From an uncultured Aquimarina sp. (GTDB lineage Bacteria > Bacteroidota > Bacteroidia > Flavobacteriales > Flavobacteriaceae), in NCBI GenBank assembly GCA_947493035.1, contig CANLOW010000004.1, positions 186,001 through 250,000 of the forward strand: a stretch of 64,000 nucleotides of DNA, written 5' to 3'. Of the stretch, positions 1 through 8,315 are shown in pieces (the first letter of the stretch is position 1; each line of letters opens with the position of its first letter). The translations under genes were made by a program, and so were the position numbers. The notes below the pieces were generated by a model. That model ran no database searches. It saw nothing but the letters and a program-made list of their open reading frames with translations, and was not told the DNA's origin.

Positions 1-629
1 TTCTCGAAATATTCAATATCGAAATAATAAGAATCTTTTGCATTGACACGATCCATATTTTCATAATACAAATCTTTAAAGGTTTCGATGTCTTCAGGCG
101 TACCACCAATTTTTATATCACAAAGTTTCCGCGTCTTATTCACATAACGTTTGGTTGTTTTAGAAAAAATAGTACGTTGCTCATCTTTCGGCTTTGTAAT
201 ATCAATATTAACCACTTTACTGAGCTTCAACACATCTCCTAAACCACTAATTATATTTTCTTGATTAGGTATGAATGGATTCAGTCTTGAAAATACTGAT
301 ACAATGTTGTTTTCTATGAAAAAATCATTTAAGCGCTGCTTAAAATCTTCTTGTTGAAATTCATCATTTGGATCTACATATAAAGGTCCTGCATACCCAT
401 AAACAGAAGTTAGATCGTTATAATTCGTATCAAAAATTTTTCGTTGTAAAAAAGGAATACCCACAAAACAATTTCCATTTTGATAAACGACTATTATTGG
501 AGTTTCACCTTCGACTTTAGCAAGCTGATGATAATCATAAGTATGATAAAAATCATATGCATCTATACTGCTGAGAAACTCTTTCCATTCGTTTTCAGAT
601 TCAATTATTTTTAGTTGGCTACTAATCAT
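1..629 (-). CDS. FemAB/GNAT-like acyltransferase, C-terminus cut by window edge
   Basis: The frame is open from an ATG at 629 to the left edge (about 209 codons), so the C-terminal part is missing. The translation begins MISSQLKIIESENEWKEF and contains the short motifs YGYAGPLYV, ENNIVSVFSRL and DSYYFDIEYF. These match the next gene (685-1773) at the same places (YGYSGPLYN, ENNIVSEFLRF, AAYYFSKEYF), so the two are paralogues. The pattern fits the FemAB-like / Acetyltransf_6 GNAT fold common in Bacteroidota polysaccharide clusters. The likely job is transfer of an acyl or aminoacyl group to a sugar; the substrate is unknown. It is probably the downstream member of the minus-strand exopolysaccharide operon. 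Confidence 0.75.
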   Translation of the reverse strand, partial: MISSQLKIIESENEWKEFLSSIDAYDFYHTYDYHQLAKVEGETPIIVVYQNGNCFVGIPFLQRKIFDTNYNDLTSVYGYAGPLYVDPNDEFQQEDFKQRLNDFFIENNIVSVFSRLNPFIPNQENIISGLGDVLKLSKVVNIDITKPKDEQRTIFSKTTKRYVNKTRKLCDIKIGGTPEDIETFKDLYYENMDRVNAKDSYYFDIEYFE

Positions 630-684
630 TGTAAGATAGATTTTTTTGATCTATGGTTGATTTTAAGTTTAATTGTGACATCTG

Positions 685-1773
685 TCACTTTCTGTAAAAA
701 GGAAAGTATTGATTATCATCTAATTCAACTATTTCACTATTATATTCAGGATCTACTTTAAGACAAAGCTTTTTATACAACTCTTTATTAACAACCTTTC
801 TCCCTGTACAGAATGTTACATCATCACTATTTGGAAAATATGCTTTCTTACTTTTATACAATCCATCATCATCTTTCAACCCACCACCCAAGACATAATG
901 TTCAAATTGTTTCTTTATTGCCCATTTGATAACCTCAACTCTTAAAAAATCATTGGGACGCATATTAAAGAAATTAGCATCGGTTCCTCCTAGATAAGCA
1001 AACAAACTACCCCCATCCAATATAACTAACTCTGTAGAAATGACATGATTCCCTGAAGACACAAAAGCTATTGCATAGTATTTCTTATTCTTATTAATTA
1101 ATTGCAAAAAATATTCTTTAGAAAAATAATATGCTGCATCAGCATTTCTTCTTTGCATAGTCTTTAAGTAAATATTATAAAAACTATTAATATGTTCATT
1201 TGTTATTTCGTCATTAACATATAGATTAAAATCTAAATCGAATGACGCTCCTTTTCGGTAGTTATTTCTGACTTTAGGCTTAAAACTATCCCATTGTTCT
1301 TCGAAAGTGCTACATAACTTCCCTTTAACATTTTTTAAAGTCTTTACAACAGTCCCTGAATAATTATTAAAATTACCTTCTAGGTTAAATCTTAAAAATT
1401 CAGAAACAATATTGTTTTCCTTATACCAAGCATCAATCCCCTCCCAAAACTTCATTAAAACTTTAGTACAAACCTTCTCTTCATTATAAAGTGGCCCACT
1501 ATAGCCATAACCTGAAGAAATATCTGAATAAGTATTCCCACCATCAAACACCACTTCTCTTTTTATAATAGGGTATATAACAACCACCTCTTCATCTCTT
1601 TTAAAAAGGAAACACCATATCGTTGACTTTTCTACCAAAGAACTAGATAAATGCTCTAAAGTATAATAAGCATTTGATAGTTGGGTTTTATCCAAAATAT
1701 TTGAATATAGCAACTGATTATCTTCATTGCTTAAGTCTAATATTTCTAATGTAAATTTATTTCCCAAACTCAA
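685..1773 (-). CDS. FemAB/GNAT-like acyltransferase
   Basis: A 362-residue cytosolic-looking protein without signal peptide or membrane segment. It is a paralogue of the partial gene at 1-629, with conserved short motifs YGYSGPLYN and ENNIVSEF in the first half. The second half has a GNAT-like core with a YLGGTDANFF-type strand and a YVLGGG segment, as in FemAB-related Acetyltransf_6 proteins. A role in acylating or aminoacylating a glycan precursor is inferred from the surrounding glycosyltransferase cluster. The only good start is TTG at 1773: the in-frame upstream codons run to a stop at 1803 without ATG, and nearby ATGs are out of frame. The substrate is unknown. Confidence 0.78.
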   Translation of the reverse strand: MSLGNKFTLEILDLSNEDNQLLYSNILDKTQLSNAYYTLEHLSSSLVEKSTIWCFLFKRDEEVVVIYPIIKREVVFDGGNTYSDISSGYGYSGPLYNEEKVCTKVLMKFWEGIDAWYKENNIVSEFLRFNLEGNFNNYSGTVVKTLKNVKGKLCSTFEEQWDSFKPKVRNNYRKGASFDLDFNLYVNDEITNEHINSFYNIYLKTMQRRNADAAYYFSKEYFLQLINKNKKYYAIAFVSSGNHVISTELVILDGGSLFAYLGGTDANFFNMRPNDFLRVEVIKWAIKKQFEHYVLGGGLKDDDGLYKSKKAYFPNSDDVTFCTGRKVVNKELYKKLCLKVDPEYNSEIVELDDNQYFPFYRK

Positions 1774-1809
1774 TTCATTTATTTTTATACCATAAATTAT
1801 CTAATCTAT

Positions 1810-2457
1810 TTATTCGATTATTTTTCCTGGCACCCCTATAATTGTTACGTTATCTGGGACATTTTTAGTTACTACTGCACCAGCTCCTACAGTACTCCAT
1901 TTCCCTATTTCAACATTTGGAAGAATGACAGCTCCTGCACCTATGATGGTCCCTTCTCCTACTTTAATTCCTCCACAAAGTGTTGCATTAGGACCTACAT
2001 GCACAAAATCACCTAGCACACAATCATGATCAACCGAAGCTTTGGTATTTACAATCACATGCTTTCCTAGTTTTGCCAAACATTGTATTACCGCACCTGC
2101 ATATACTACACTACCCTCCCCTATTTCTGCTGACTTTGAAAACACAGCCGACTTATGAATAACTTTAGCAAAGGTTGAAGCTATTTTAGCTGAAAGGCTA
2201 GCCCTTATCTTATTATCACCTATTCCAATAATAAAGGGAATGTTATCTGATTCTTTAATTTCTGATTTATCACCTGCTATTCCTTGCCTAACATATCCAA
2301 AATAATTATCGTTTCCAAAACTAAAGTCATCGTATACTCCACATACTTCAATTTCATTTTCATCCAAAAGACACTTAAGGACTTTAGCATGACCTCCAGC
2401 TCCATAAATTTTAATTTTGGGTGTTTTGTCAGGTCTAACTGTGGGGGGGTAATCCAT
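1810..2457 (-). CDS. PglD/NeuD-like sugar O- or N-acetyltransferase
   Basis: A 215-residue protein with the two-part layout of the PglD/NeuD family. An N-terminal Rossmann-like nucleotide-sugar domain carries the YGAGGHAKV motif (about residues 18-26), and a left-handed beta-helix of hexapeptide repeats fills residues 90-215 (for example AGAVIQ, GPNATL, GAGAVI), ending in the typical IIGVPGKII. In the bacillosamine pathway PglD acetylates the UDP-4-amino-sugar made by PglF and PglE; homologues of both lie at 26247-29296. It sits 16 bp downstream of a PglC-like transferase, which supports that role. The start region contains a run of seven C on the coding strand, giving about 13 residues before the usual family start. 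Confidence 0.85.
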   Translation of the reverse strand: MDYPPTVRPDKTPKIKIYGAGGHAKVLKCLLDENEIEVCGVYDDFSFGNDNYFGYVRQGIAGDKSEIKESDNIPFIIGIGDNKIRASLSAKIASTFAKVIHKSAVFSKSAEIGEGSVVYAGAVIQCLAKLGKHVIVNTKASVDHDCVLGDFVHVGPNATLCGGIKVGEGTIIGAGAVILPNVEIGKWSTVGAGAVVTKNVPDNVTIIGVPGKIIE

Positions 2458-2473
2458 TTATTTTATATAATTT

Positions 2474-3127
2474 TTAATTTATATTTCCTTTCCAAACTTC
2501 CATTGTAATATGCTCATCTGTATTTATATCTTCCTTAAAGAACACTTTTTTCAATGTTAGAAAGCCTATTTTAATATCTAAAAGAAGTGATATGTTATCT
2601 GAATACCAAACATCATACTCAAATTTCTTATCCCAACTAATAGTATTTCGACCATTTATTTGTGCCCAACCTGTAATTCCTGGTTTTACATTATGTCTTT
2701 TGCTTTGGATTTCATTATACAAAGGCAAATATTGTATTAACAAGGGTCTTGGCCCAGCTAGGCTCATATCTCCTTTGAAAACATTTACCAACTGAAGTAA
2801 CTCGTCTAATGAATATTTTCTAATTATTTGACCTGCTTTTGTAATTCGTGAAAGGCTATGAACTTCTTTTTCTGACTTCTCATTCTTTTTTAAGTCTCTC
2901 ATTGTTTTAAACTTGATAATCTTAAAAGTTTTCCCATGCTTGCCTGGACGTTCTTGCAGGAAAAATGGACTACCATTATTTACAAAAAACAAAATAATAG
3001 TAATAACAATTAGCAAAGGAGACATTACAACCAATAATGAGAATGATATTATTAAATCTATAAGTCGCTTTATATATGGATTATATCTCATAATATTTTT
3101 ATGATTCAAATCGAAGACATCAAGCAT
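2474..3127 (-). CDS. PglC-like phosphoglycosyl transferase (initiating sugar transferase)
   Basis: A monotopic phosphoglycosyl transferase that would move a sugar-1-phosphate from UDP-sugar to undecaprenyl phosphate at the inner membrane, the first step of repeat-unit assembly. It shows the re-entrant membrane helix (about residues 21-50, with SPLL), the FKTMRD motif, the catalytic Asp-Glu pair (D108, E109 in SLDELLQL), the GPRPLL segment and the PGITGWAQINGRN segment. Its 217 residues match the short PglC type, not the long WbaP type. The true start may be M13 (position 3091), which would leave the usual short N-terminus. It is followed directly by the PglD-like gene. A second enzyme of this family lies at 3648-4259. 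Confidence 0.9.
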   Translation of the reverse strand: MLDVFDLNHKNIMRYNPYIKRLIDLIISFSLLVVMSPLLIVITIILFFVNNGSPFFLQERPGKHGKTFKIIKFKTMRDLKKNEKSEKEVHSLSRITKAGQIIRKYSLDELLQLVNVFKGDMSLAGPRPLLIQYLPLYNEIQSKRHNVKPGITGWAQINGRNTISWDKKFEYDVWYSDNISLLLDIKIGFLTLKKVFFKEDINTDEHITMEVWKGNIN

Positions 3128-3647
3128 TTGTGAAGTTTAAGACTTCTAATTTTCGAATGCAAGGTAAACCCTTCAATGATTTCGGTCTGAATTTTTAATT
3201 TTAAAATTGAATAAAATTTATTCTTACTAGTTTAAAAGCATGTTAAATTTCTAACATTACAGTATTAATTAAGTTTTCTAGACCTAGACTTTCATTTATA
3301 TTAAATTTATTAAGGAACCTCTTTCTTTAAACTATGCTTCATCAAATACTCCTGTAATATCTACTAGATTTCTTCATCATACCTTACTCAAAACAATCCT
3401 ATTAAATTTTCTGTTATTTGTATATACTTCAACAGTAACTTCACTTGTTTTTTAAACCTAATTTCAATCCTTAAACAAGAATCTTGATAAAAGTACAGCA
3501 ATTGAAAAAATTGGCTAAATATGTAAGAAAGTACCTACTTAAAAAGATTTAAAAACAGACATCCGTACAAAAATAGCTTTAAAGTGATCTTAAAATAGTT
3601 CTTATAATGAAAGGTCATCTAAATGGAGAAAGTCTTTTTTTTGAATT
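3128..3647. other. 520-bp gap between the two sugar transferase genes
   Basis: Very AT-rich, and no reading frame on either strand shows conserved protein features. One TAnnTTTG-type box lies on the minus strand at 3568-3575, but I found no matching -33 element and it would give a leader of more than 400 nt. It may be the remains of a lost gene or a long 5' leader; nothing firm can be said. Confidence 0.4.
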
Positions 3648-4259
3648 CTAACTTTGCCTATCAGCATCTAGATCAATCATTACGCTTTCAGCATTTACAG
3701 CAACATCCTTAGCTGTTAAAACATTCTTTATTGTAGAAATAATAACCTTTACATCATTAACAAATGATATATTCTCCACATATTCAATATCTTTAGCTAA
3801 ACGCTCATCCCAATGAAGCAAATTCCTCCCAGAAACCTGAGCTAAACCTGTAATACCAGGCCTAACACTGTGACGTAATTTTTCTTTTTCTGTATAAAAA
3901 GGTAAATAACGAATTAGTAAAGGGCGAGGTCCTATAAAACTCATATCTCCTTTCAACACATTAATAATTTGTGGTAATTCGTCAATAGAAGTTTTCCTAA
4001 CAATTTTCCCTATGGTAGTTAGCCGGTCTTCATCAGGTAGTAAATTCCCTTCACCATCTAACTGATCGGTCATTGTCTTAAATTTAATTATGGTAAAAAC
4101 TTTCTCTTTTTTACCAGGCCTTTTCTGAAAGAAAAAAGGTTTACCTCCATTAACCCAAAATAACAACATCGTAACCAAAATGAATATTGGAAAAAAAACC
4201 GCAACAAGTAACAAAGCACCTGTAAAATCAATAATTCTTTTTAAAAACCTACGATACAT
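3648..4259 (-). CDS. Second PglC-like phosphoglycosyl transferase
   Basis: A 203-residue short phosphoglycosyl transferase with the same architecture as 2474-3127. It has an N-terminal membrane helix (about residues 8-36), the FKTMTD motif, the Asp-Glu dyad (D93, E94 in SIDELPQ), GPRPLL and PGITGLAQVSGRN. The last motif differs from the neighbour (GLAQVSGRN versus GWAQINGRN), so the two may use different UDP-sugars. It lies 6 bp downstream of the GT4 gene at 4266-5432, so the pair could perform the first two steps of glycan assembly. Assignment to the family is firm; the donor sugar is not known. Confidence 0.9.
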   Translation of the reverse strand: MYRRFLKRIIDFTGALLLVAVFFPIFILVTMLLFWVNGGKPFFFQKRPGKKEKVFTIIKFKTMTDQLDGEGNLLPDEDRLTTIGKIVRKTSIDELPQIINVLKGDMSFIGPRPLLIRYLPFYTEKEKLRHSVRPGITGLAQVSGRNLLHWDERLAKDIEYVENISFVNDVKVIISTIKNVLTAKDVAVNAESVMIDLDADRQS

Positions 4260-4265
4260 TTATTG

Positions 4266-5432
4266 TTAGCCAATTATATTGTTATACTCTTCCAGTAACT
4301 CGTTCCACACAAATTGTCTTTCGTAATTCTTACATATACTTTTTCTAGCATTTGAAGCAGTACTTTTTATCTCTTGAGGATTATCTCTTAAAGAACGCAT
4401 CGCATTAAGTAAAGCTTCTTCATCTTTAACAGGAATTATTTTTCCATTAAAACCTTCCTCTACGATCTCATTACAACCATTAATATCCGAAACAATACTA
4501 ACAAGTCCCATAGCCGCAGCTTGCATAACTACATTAGGGAAACCTTCTCTGTAACTTGGAAAAGTAAGGATATCCGAAATAGAAAAGAAAGGCCTTACGT
4601 CCTGTTGCCAACCTACTGATATAATATTTGGATTTGTGTTTATTTCCTCTTCACATACCAAGCTAATAGGATCTAATTCTTTCTCATAAGTCCCTACTAA
4701 AAGTAATTTAACATTATCAGTCTCTGTATTTAGCTTTCTGAAAGCATTGATAAGCTCCTCAATCCCTTTATCTCTAACTATTCTACCTACAAATATGAAC
4801 ACAAGGTCAGCCTGAGCAATACCTAATTGTTCTCTTAAAGATAGTTTCTTCTGCTCGGTAAACAAAGAAGGATCAAAATGAGAAGTGTCAATTCCATTAG
4901 AGCTACCCTTTCCGATTACTTTAAGTTTATTAGCAGTAGTATATTTATTTTCGATTATAATATCTTTTAACCCATAAGAATTAGGATAAATTTTGGTAGC
5001 ACATCCATATGTTGCCCTCTCCACAATATCCAATAGTTTTCTTTTAGCACCTGTAGCAACTAACAGAGGCAAACCAGCGATAGTATGAAGCCTATGTGGC
5101 ACTCCTGCTAGTTTTGCCGCAAGCATTGCTAGTGTGCCTGCTTTTGGGGTATGACTGTGAACAATTGTAGGTTTTTCAATTTTAAATATTTTATATAATT
5201 GATAAACAGCCTTTAGATCTTTAAGTGGGGTAATTTTCCTTGTCATCTCCACAGAAATGACTGGTATCCCTTCATTATCCCCAACTACTTGTATTTCACT
5301 TTTTCCATTTTCAATTTTACCTTCACTAGAAATACCGACGACATTAAACTTCGAAGACATGAAACGAAGCTGCCCTTTTAAAAGACCTCCTAACGATATT
5401 GGCACTGTGGTTATTCGTATTATTTTTTCCAT
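4266..5432 (-). CDS. GT4-family glycosyltransferase (PglA-like)
   Basis: A retaining GT-B glycosyltransferase of about 388 residues. The N-terminal half carries the acceptor-side HSHTPKAGTLAML segment. The C-terminal half has the IFVGRIVRDKGIEELI donor-domain opening and the PSYREGFPNVVMQ motif, where the second acidic residue of the E-x7-E pattern is Gln, as in a number of GT4 enzymes. It probably adds the second sugar to the lipid-linked sugar made by the adjacent transferase (3648-4259), as PglA does after PglC. The frame opens at 5495, but the ATG at 5432 (MEKIIRITTV) is a better start because the family begins there. Confidence 0.85.
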   Translation of the reverse strand: MEKIIRITTVPISLGGLLKGQLRFMSSKFNVVGISSEGKIENGKSEIQVVGDNEGIPVISVEMTRKITPLKDLKAVYQLYKIFKIEKPTIVHSHTPKAGTLAMLAAKLAGVPHRLHTIAGLPLLVATGAKRKLLDIVERATYGCATKIYPNSYGLKDIIIENKYTTANKLKVIGKGSSNGIDTSHFDPSLFTEQKKLSLREQLGIAQADLVFIFVGRIVRDKGIEELINAFRKLNTETDNVKLLLVGTYEKELDPISLVCEEEINTNPNIISVGWQQDVRPFFSISDILTFPSYREGFPNVVMQAAAMGLVSIVSDINGCNEIVEEGFNGKIIPVKDEEALLNAMRSLRDNPQEIKSTASNARKSICKNYERQFVWNELLEEYNNIIG

Positions 5433-5683
5433 TTTAGGAAATAATTTTAATAGTGTGAATTTCCTGTGAAAATAAAACTTAATTACATAAATCAAACGTT
5501 ACGTAGTTTAATTTATATTAATTGCCTTATAGTCCTAATTTCATTCGTATTTTATTTTCAATAACTCTTTTAAAAAACCAATAATTCAGTAAACATAACG
5601 TTATACTTAATATTTGATAGTAACTTAATTTATAAGTATAAAATTATAGCATACCTTAATGACTTATTAAACTTCCATTTATA

Positions 5684-7651
5684 ATGAAAGAAATTACATA
5701 TTTCTCACTTTCAATATTGTTTTCTTTATTAATCGCTTGTAATGACGTAGACAACGACCTTGTTACCAATGAAAATCCTGAAATTAAAGAACAAACTGAC
5801 ACTACTTCTAACACTCCTCCTAACGCACCAAACGATGAGGAAATAGTTATAATTGAGGAGATGACTCCCTGTAATTTTGACCTCCAAAACTTGACACCTG
5901 GACAAACCATTACTATTGATTGTTTATTAAACTTAAAAGAAACTACAATCGATGTTCCTTCTGGAGTAATTTTTGAATATAGCGGAGGTGATATTACCAA
6001 CGGGACATTAAAATTTTCTGAGTTAGGAATTATTGATGGAAGACTATTAAATACTAATCTACAAATAGAGGGTAATGTTTCTTTACTTGATAAAGTATTT
6101 GAATTTATCCCTAGTAGATGGGATATTGTCGAAGGGAAAGTGGATGATAAAATAGCTGATAATAACCGAGTAATCATTAAATCGACTATTAATACTATTA
6201 AAGCATACGGAGGCAATACTTTCAAGATTGATAAAATGGATGCCTTTTTTAGAGTTGATAATATCCCTCCCAAGACAACTCCAACTCAATTTGCAATAAC
6301 AATACCATCTGATTTTTCATTTATAATGTCAGAAAACACCCATATTAGAATACAACCAAACGATTTCAAACAACCTGCTTTATTATCAATTTTAGATGTT
6401 GATAATGTTACCATCTCTGGAGGGTTTCTTCATGGAGAAAGAGATGAACATGATTATTCTGATGGAGGAACACATGAATGGGAAACTTTAGTTAGTATAA
6501 AAGGAGGAAGAAATATAACTGTTAGCGGAATTACAATGTTAGACTCTGCTGGTGATGGAATTGGAGTTTCTAACCTTGGACATTCTTTTGATCCAGTATA
6601 CAAACCTTCAATTGATGTAAATATTTTAAATAATACATTTTACAGAAATAGAAGAAACCAAATCTCTCTGGTTGATGGAAGACAAATTTTAGTAGAAGGC
6701 AATGAATTCATCAATGCTAGTATACACACTGATAAATCTAAAGGAACTGCTCCCGGATTTGCTATTGACGTCGAAGCTGTTAGAGGCAAAAACCCTAAAG
6801 GCCCGCAACAAATAGCTGAAGACATCATCATTAGAGGAAATACCGAAAAAGGAAGTAGGGTCGGTTCATTTACTGTGCATACTGGTGACCGCGTAACTAT
6901 TGAAGATAATGTTGTAGAACAATTTATATCATACTCAACCTCAACAGGAACCATCATTAGAAATAATCTTATCGAACCTGCATCAGGGACTTCTACGGGT
7001 ACTGCAATTTTTGCTGGAAGAAGCGATTTATTTGAAAGGAACTTTGATAACAAAGTTTATGGCAATACTATAAATGGCTACACAACAGGTATCGAAGCTA
7101 CAAATACCAAACTTGAGGTTTATGAGAATACTATTATTAATTGTGTAAGTGGTATAAGATTAAAAGACCTAAACAATTCATCTATATACAATAATAATAT
7201 AAAAAGTAATAGAGAAAGGAGTTCAGGTATAGTTAGTCATTCCGCTTCAAAATATCTAAATGATGTTATCATAGAAGATAATATTACAGACATAACTGGA
7301 GGAGGAATGGGCTTTGTTCGACAAAATATAGAACCTGAATATGCCGATTATACTTTTGAAGTAAGAAATAACAAATTGATGAATTCCGGTGTTACCGTTA
7401 GTGGTACAAATGGTTTTATTCTAGAAAATAACGAATTCAATAATAGGATAAGGCTTTTAAATGCTTTCAATGGAACAATTGAAAATAATATACTAAGCAC
7501 CGACTTAGACGGTATTCGAATAGATTCAGGCTGTAGAGATATTAAGATTTCTAAAAATACTATTAACTTCAGTCGTAATTGTATTTGGTATAACAATAGT
7601 GATGCGACAAACATTGAAGAATTAAATAACAATTGTAAAAACAATTCATGA
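5684..7651 (+). CDS. Secreted right-handed beta-helix lipoprotein
   Basis: A 655-residue protein with a lipoprotein signal peptide (MKEITYFSLS...LLIAC, lipobox Cys at about residue 19), then an acidic linker of about 40 residues. From about residue 190 to the end there are many short parallel beta-helix coils (repeated patterns such as NNTFYRNRRN, IEDNVVEQ, IRNNLI, YENTI, YNNNIKSN). This fold is shared by polysaccharide lyases, epimerases and hydrolases, but I recognise no specific catalytic motif. It is transcribed against the flanking glycosyltransferase genes and lies in the exopolysaccharide locus, so trimming, epimerising or binding the exported polymer is a reasonable inference. The cellular site is the outer membrane or periplasm. 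Confidence 0.8.
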   Translation: MKEITYFSLSILFSLLIACNDVDNDLVTNENPEIKEQTDTTSNTPPNAPNDEEIVIIEEMTPCNFDLQNLTPGQTITIDCLLNLKETTIDVPSGVIFEYSGGDITNGTLKFSELGIIDGRLLNTNLQIEGNVSLLDKVFEFIPSRWDIVEGKVDDKIADNNRVIIKSTINTIKAYGGNTFKIDKMDAFFRVDNIPPKTTPTQFAITIPSDFSFIMSENTHIRIQPNDFKQPALLSILDVDNVTISGGFLHGERDEHDYSDGGTHEWETLVSIKGGRNITVSGITMLDSAGDGIGVSNLGHSFDPVYKPSIDVNILNNTFYRNRRNQISLVDGRQILVEGNEFINASIHTDKSKGTAPGFAIDVEAVRGKNPKGPQQIAEDIIIRGNTEKGSRVGSFTVHTGDRVTIEDNVVEQFISYSTSTGTIIRNNLIEPASGTSTGTAIFAGRSDLFERNFDNKVYGNTINGYTTGIEATNTKLEVYENTIINCVSGIRLKDLNNSSIYNNNIKSNRERSSGIVSHSASKYLNDVIIEDNITDITGGGMGFVRQNIEPEYADYTFEVRNNKLMNSGVTVSGTNGFILENNEFNNRIRLLNAFNGTIENNILSTDLDGIRIDSGCRDIKISKNTINFSRNCIWYNNSDATNIEELNNNCKNNS

Positions 7652-8315
7652 TTATCAATACCTAAATAACACTTCTACAAAAGTAATAACATAAATAAAA
7701 GCCCCTTAATTCTAGAATAAAAAGTAGCCATTTTGATTTACTTCTTACTTATATGTAATTTTTATTATTTCCATTCAGTATCCTAAAATTTAGGACTCAA
7801 TTTAATCTTAAAACAAAAATTACATCCAACCGAACAGTTACACCTACATTTAGATATACATACGACTACATAAACTCATTTTTTCTTCAAAAAAAGGTAA
7901 AGACATCAAGTTATAATAGTCTATTTTATTACTACATATTGTATAAAACGAAACATTCATTTACAAAGCACAAGTGGCTTAAAATCAAATATTTAATTCC
8001 TATTTTCTTACCTAATACATAGGAAATTCCACAAATTAATGTTAAAATTCGGTAAACATCCCAACATCACTGACAATCAATACAATAATATTCATAAATT
8101 TAAGTTCTAAGACAAGAATCTCTAAACTAACCTACAACTAAAGTAACCTTGAAAAACTACACTCCGCCATATTAACTATTAAAATCTAAACTTTGTAATA
8201 CACTCTTAAACCGTATTACAAAACAAAGTCATCCTGCCCCAAAATCTGATCATGTAATTCTTTTTTAAAGTCTTAAAGTGCTTTTTCGTACGATTAACCT
8301 TATTATATTTTTAAA
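7652..8315. other. 660-bp AT-rich gap inside the plus-strand island
   Basis: No convincing reading frame, terminator hairpin or promoter pair was found. A box one base away from TAnnTTTG (AAACTTTG) lies about 8.2 kb into the window, without a clear -33 partner. The length suggests that the DUF1800/DUF1501 genes have their own promoter rather than reading through from the beta-helix gene, but this is inference. Confidence 0.35.

Noticed and set aside
5656..6273. 205-residue minus-strand reading frame opposite the beta-helix gene
   Set aside because: It lies fully opposite a gene with signal peptide and helix repeats, and its translation is Ser/Ile/Leu-rich without family features.
6640..7053. 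137-residue minus-strand frame inside the beta-helix gene
   Set aside because: It is the mirror of repetitive helix codons; no plausible start context.
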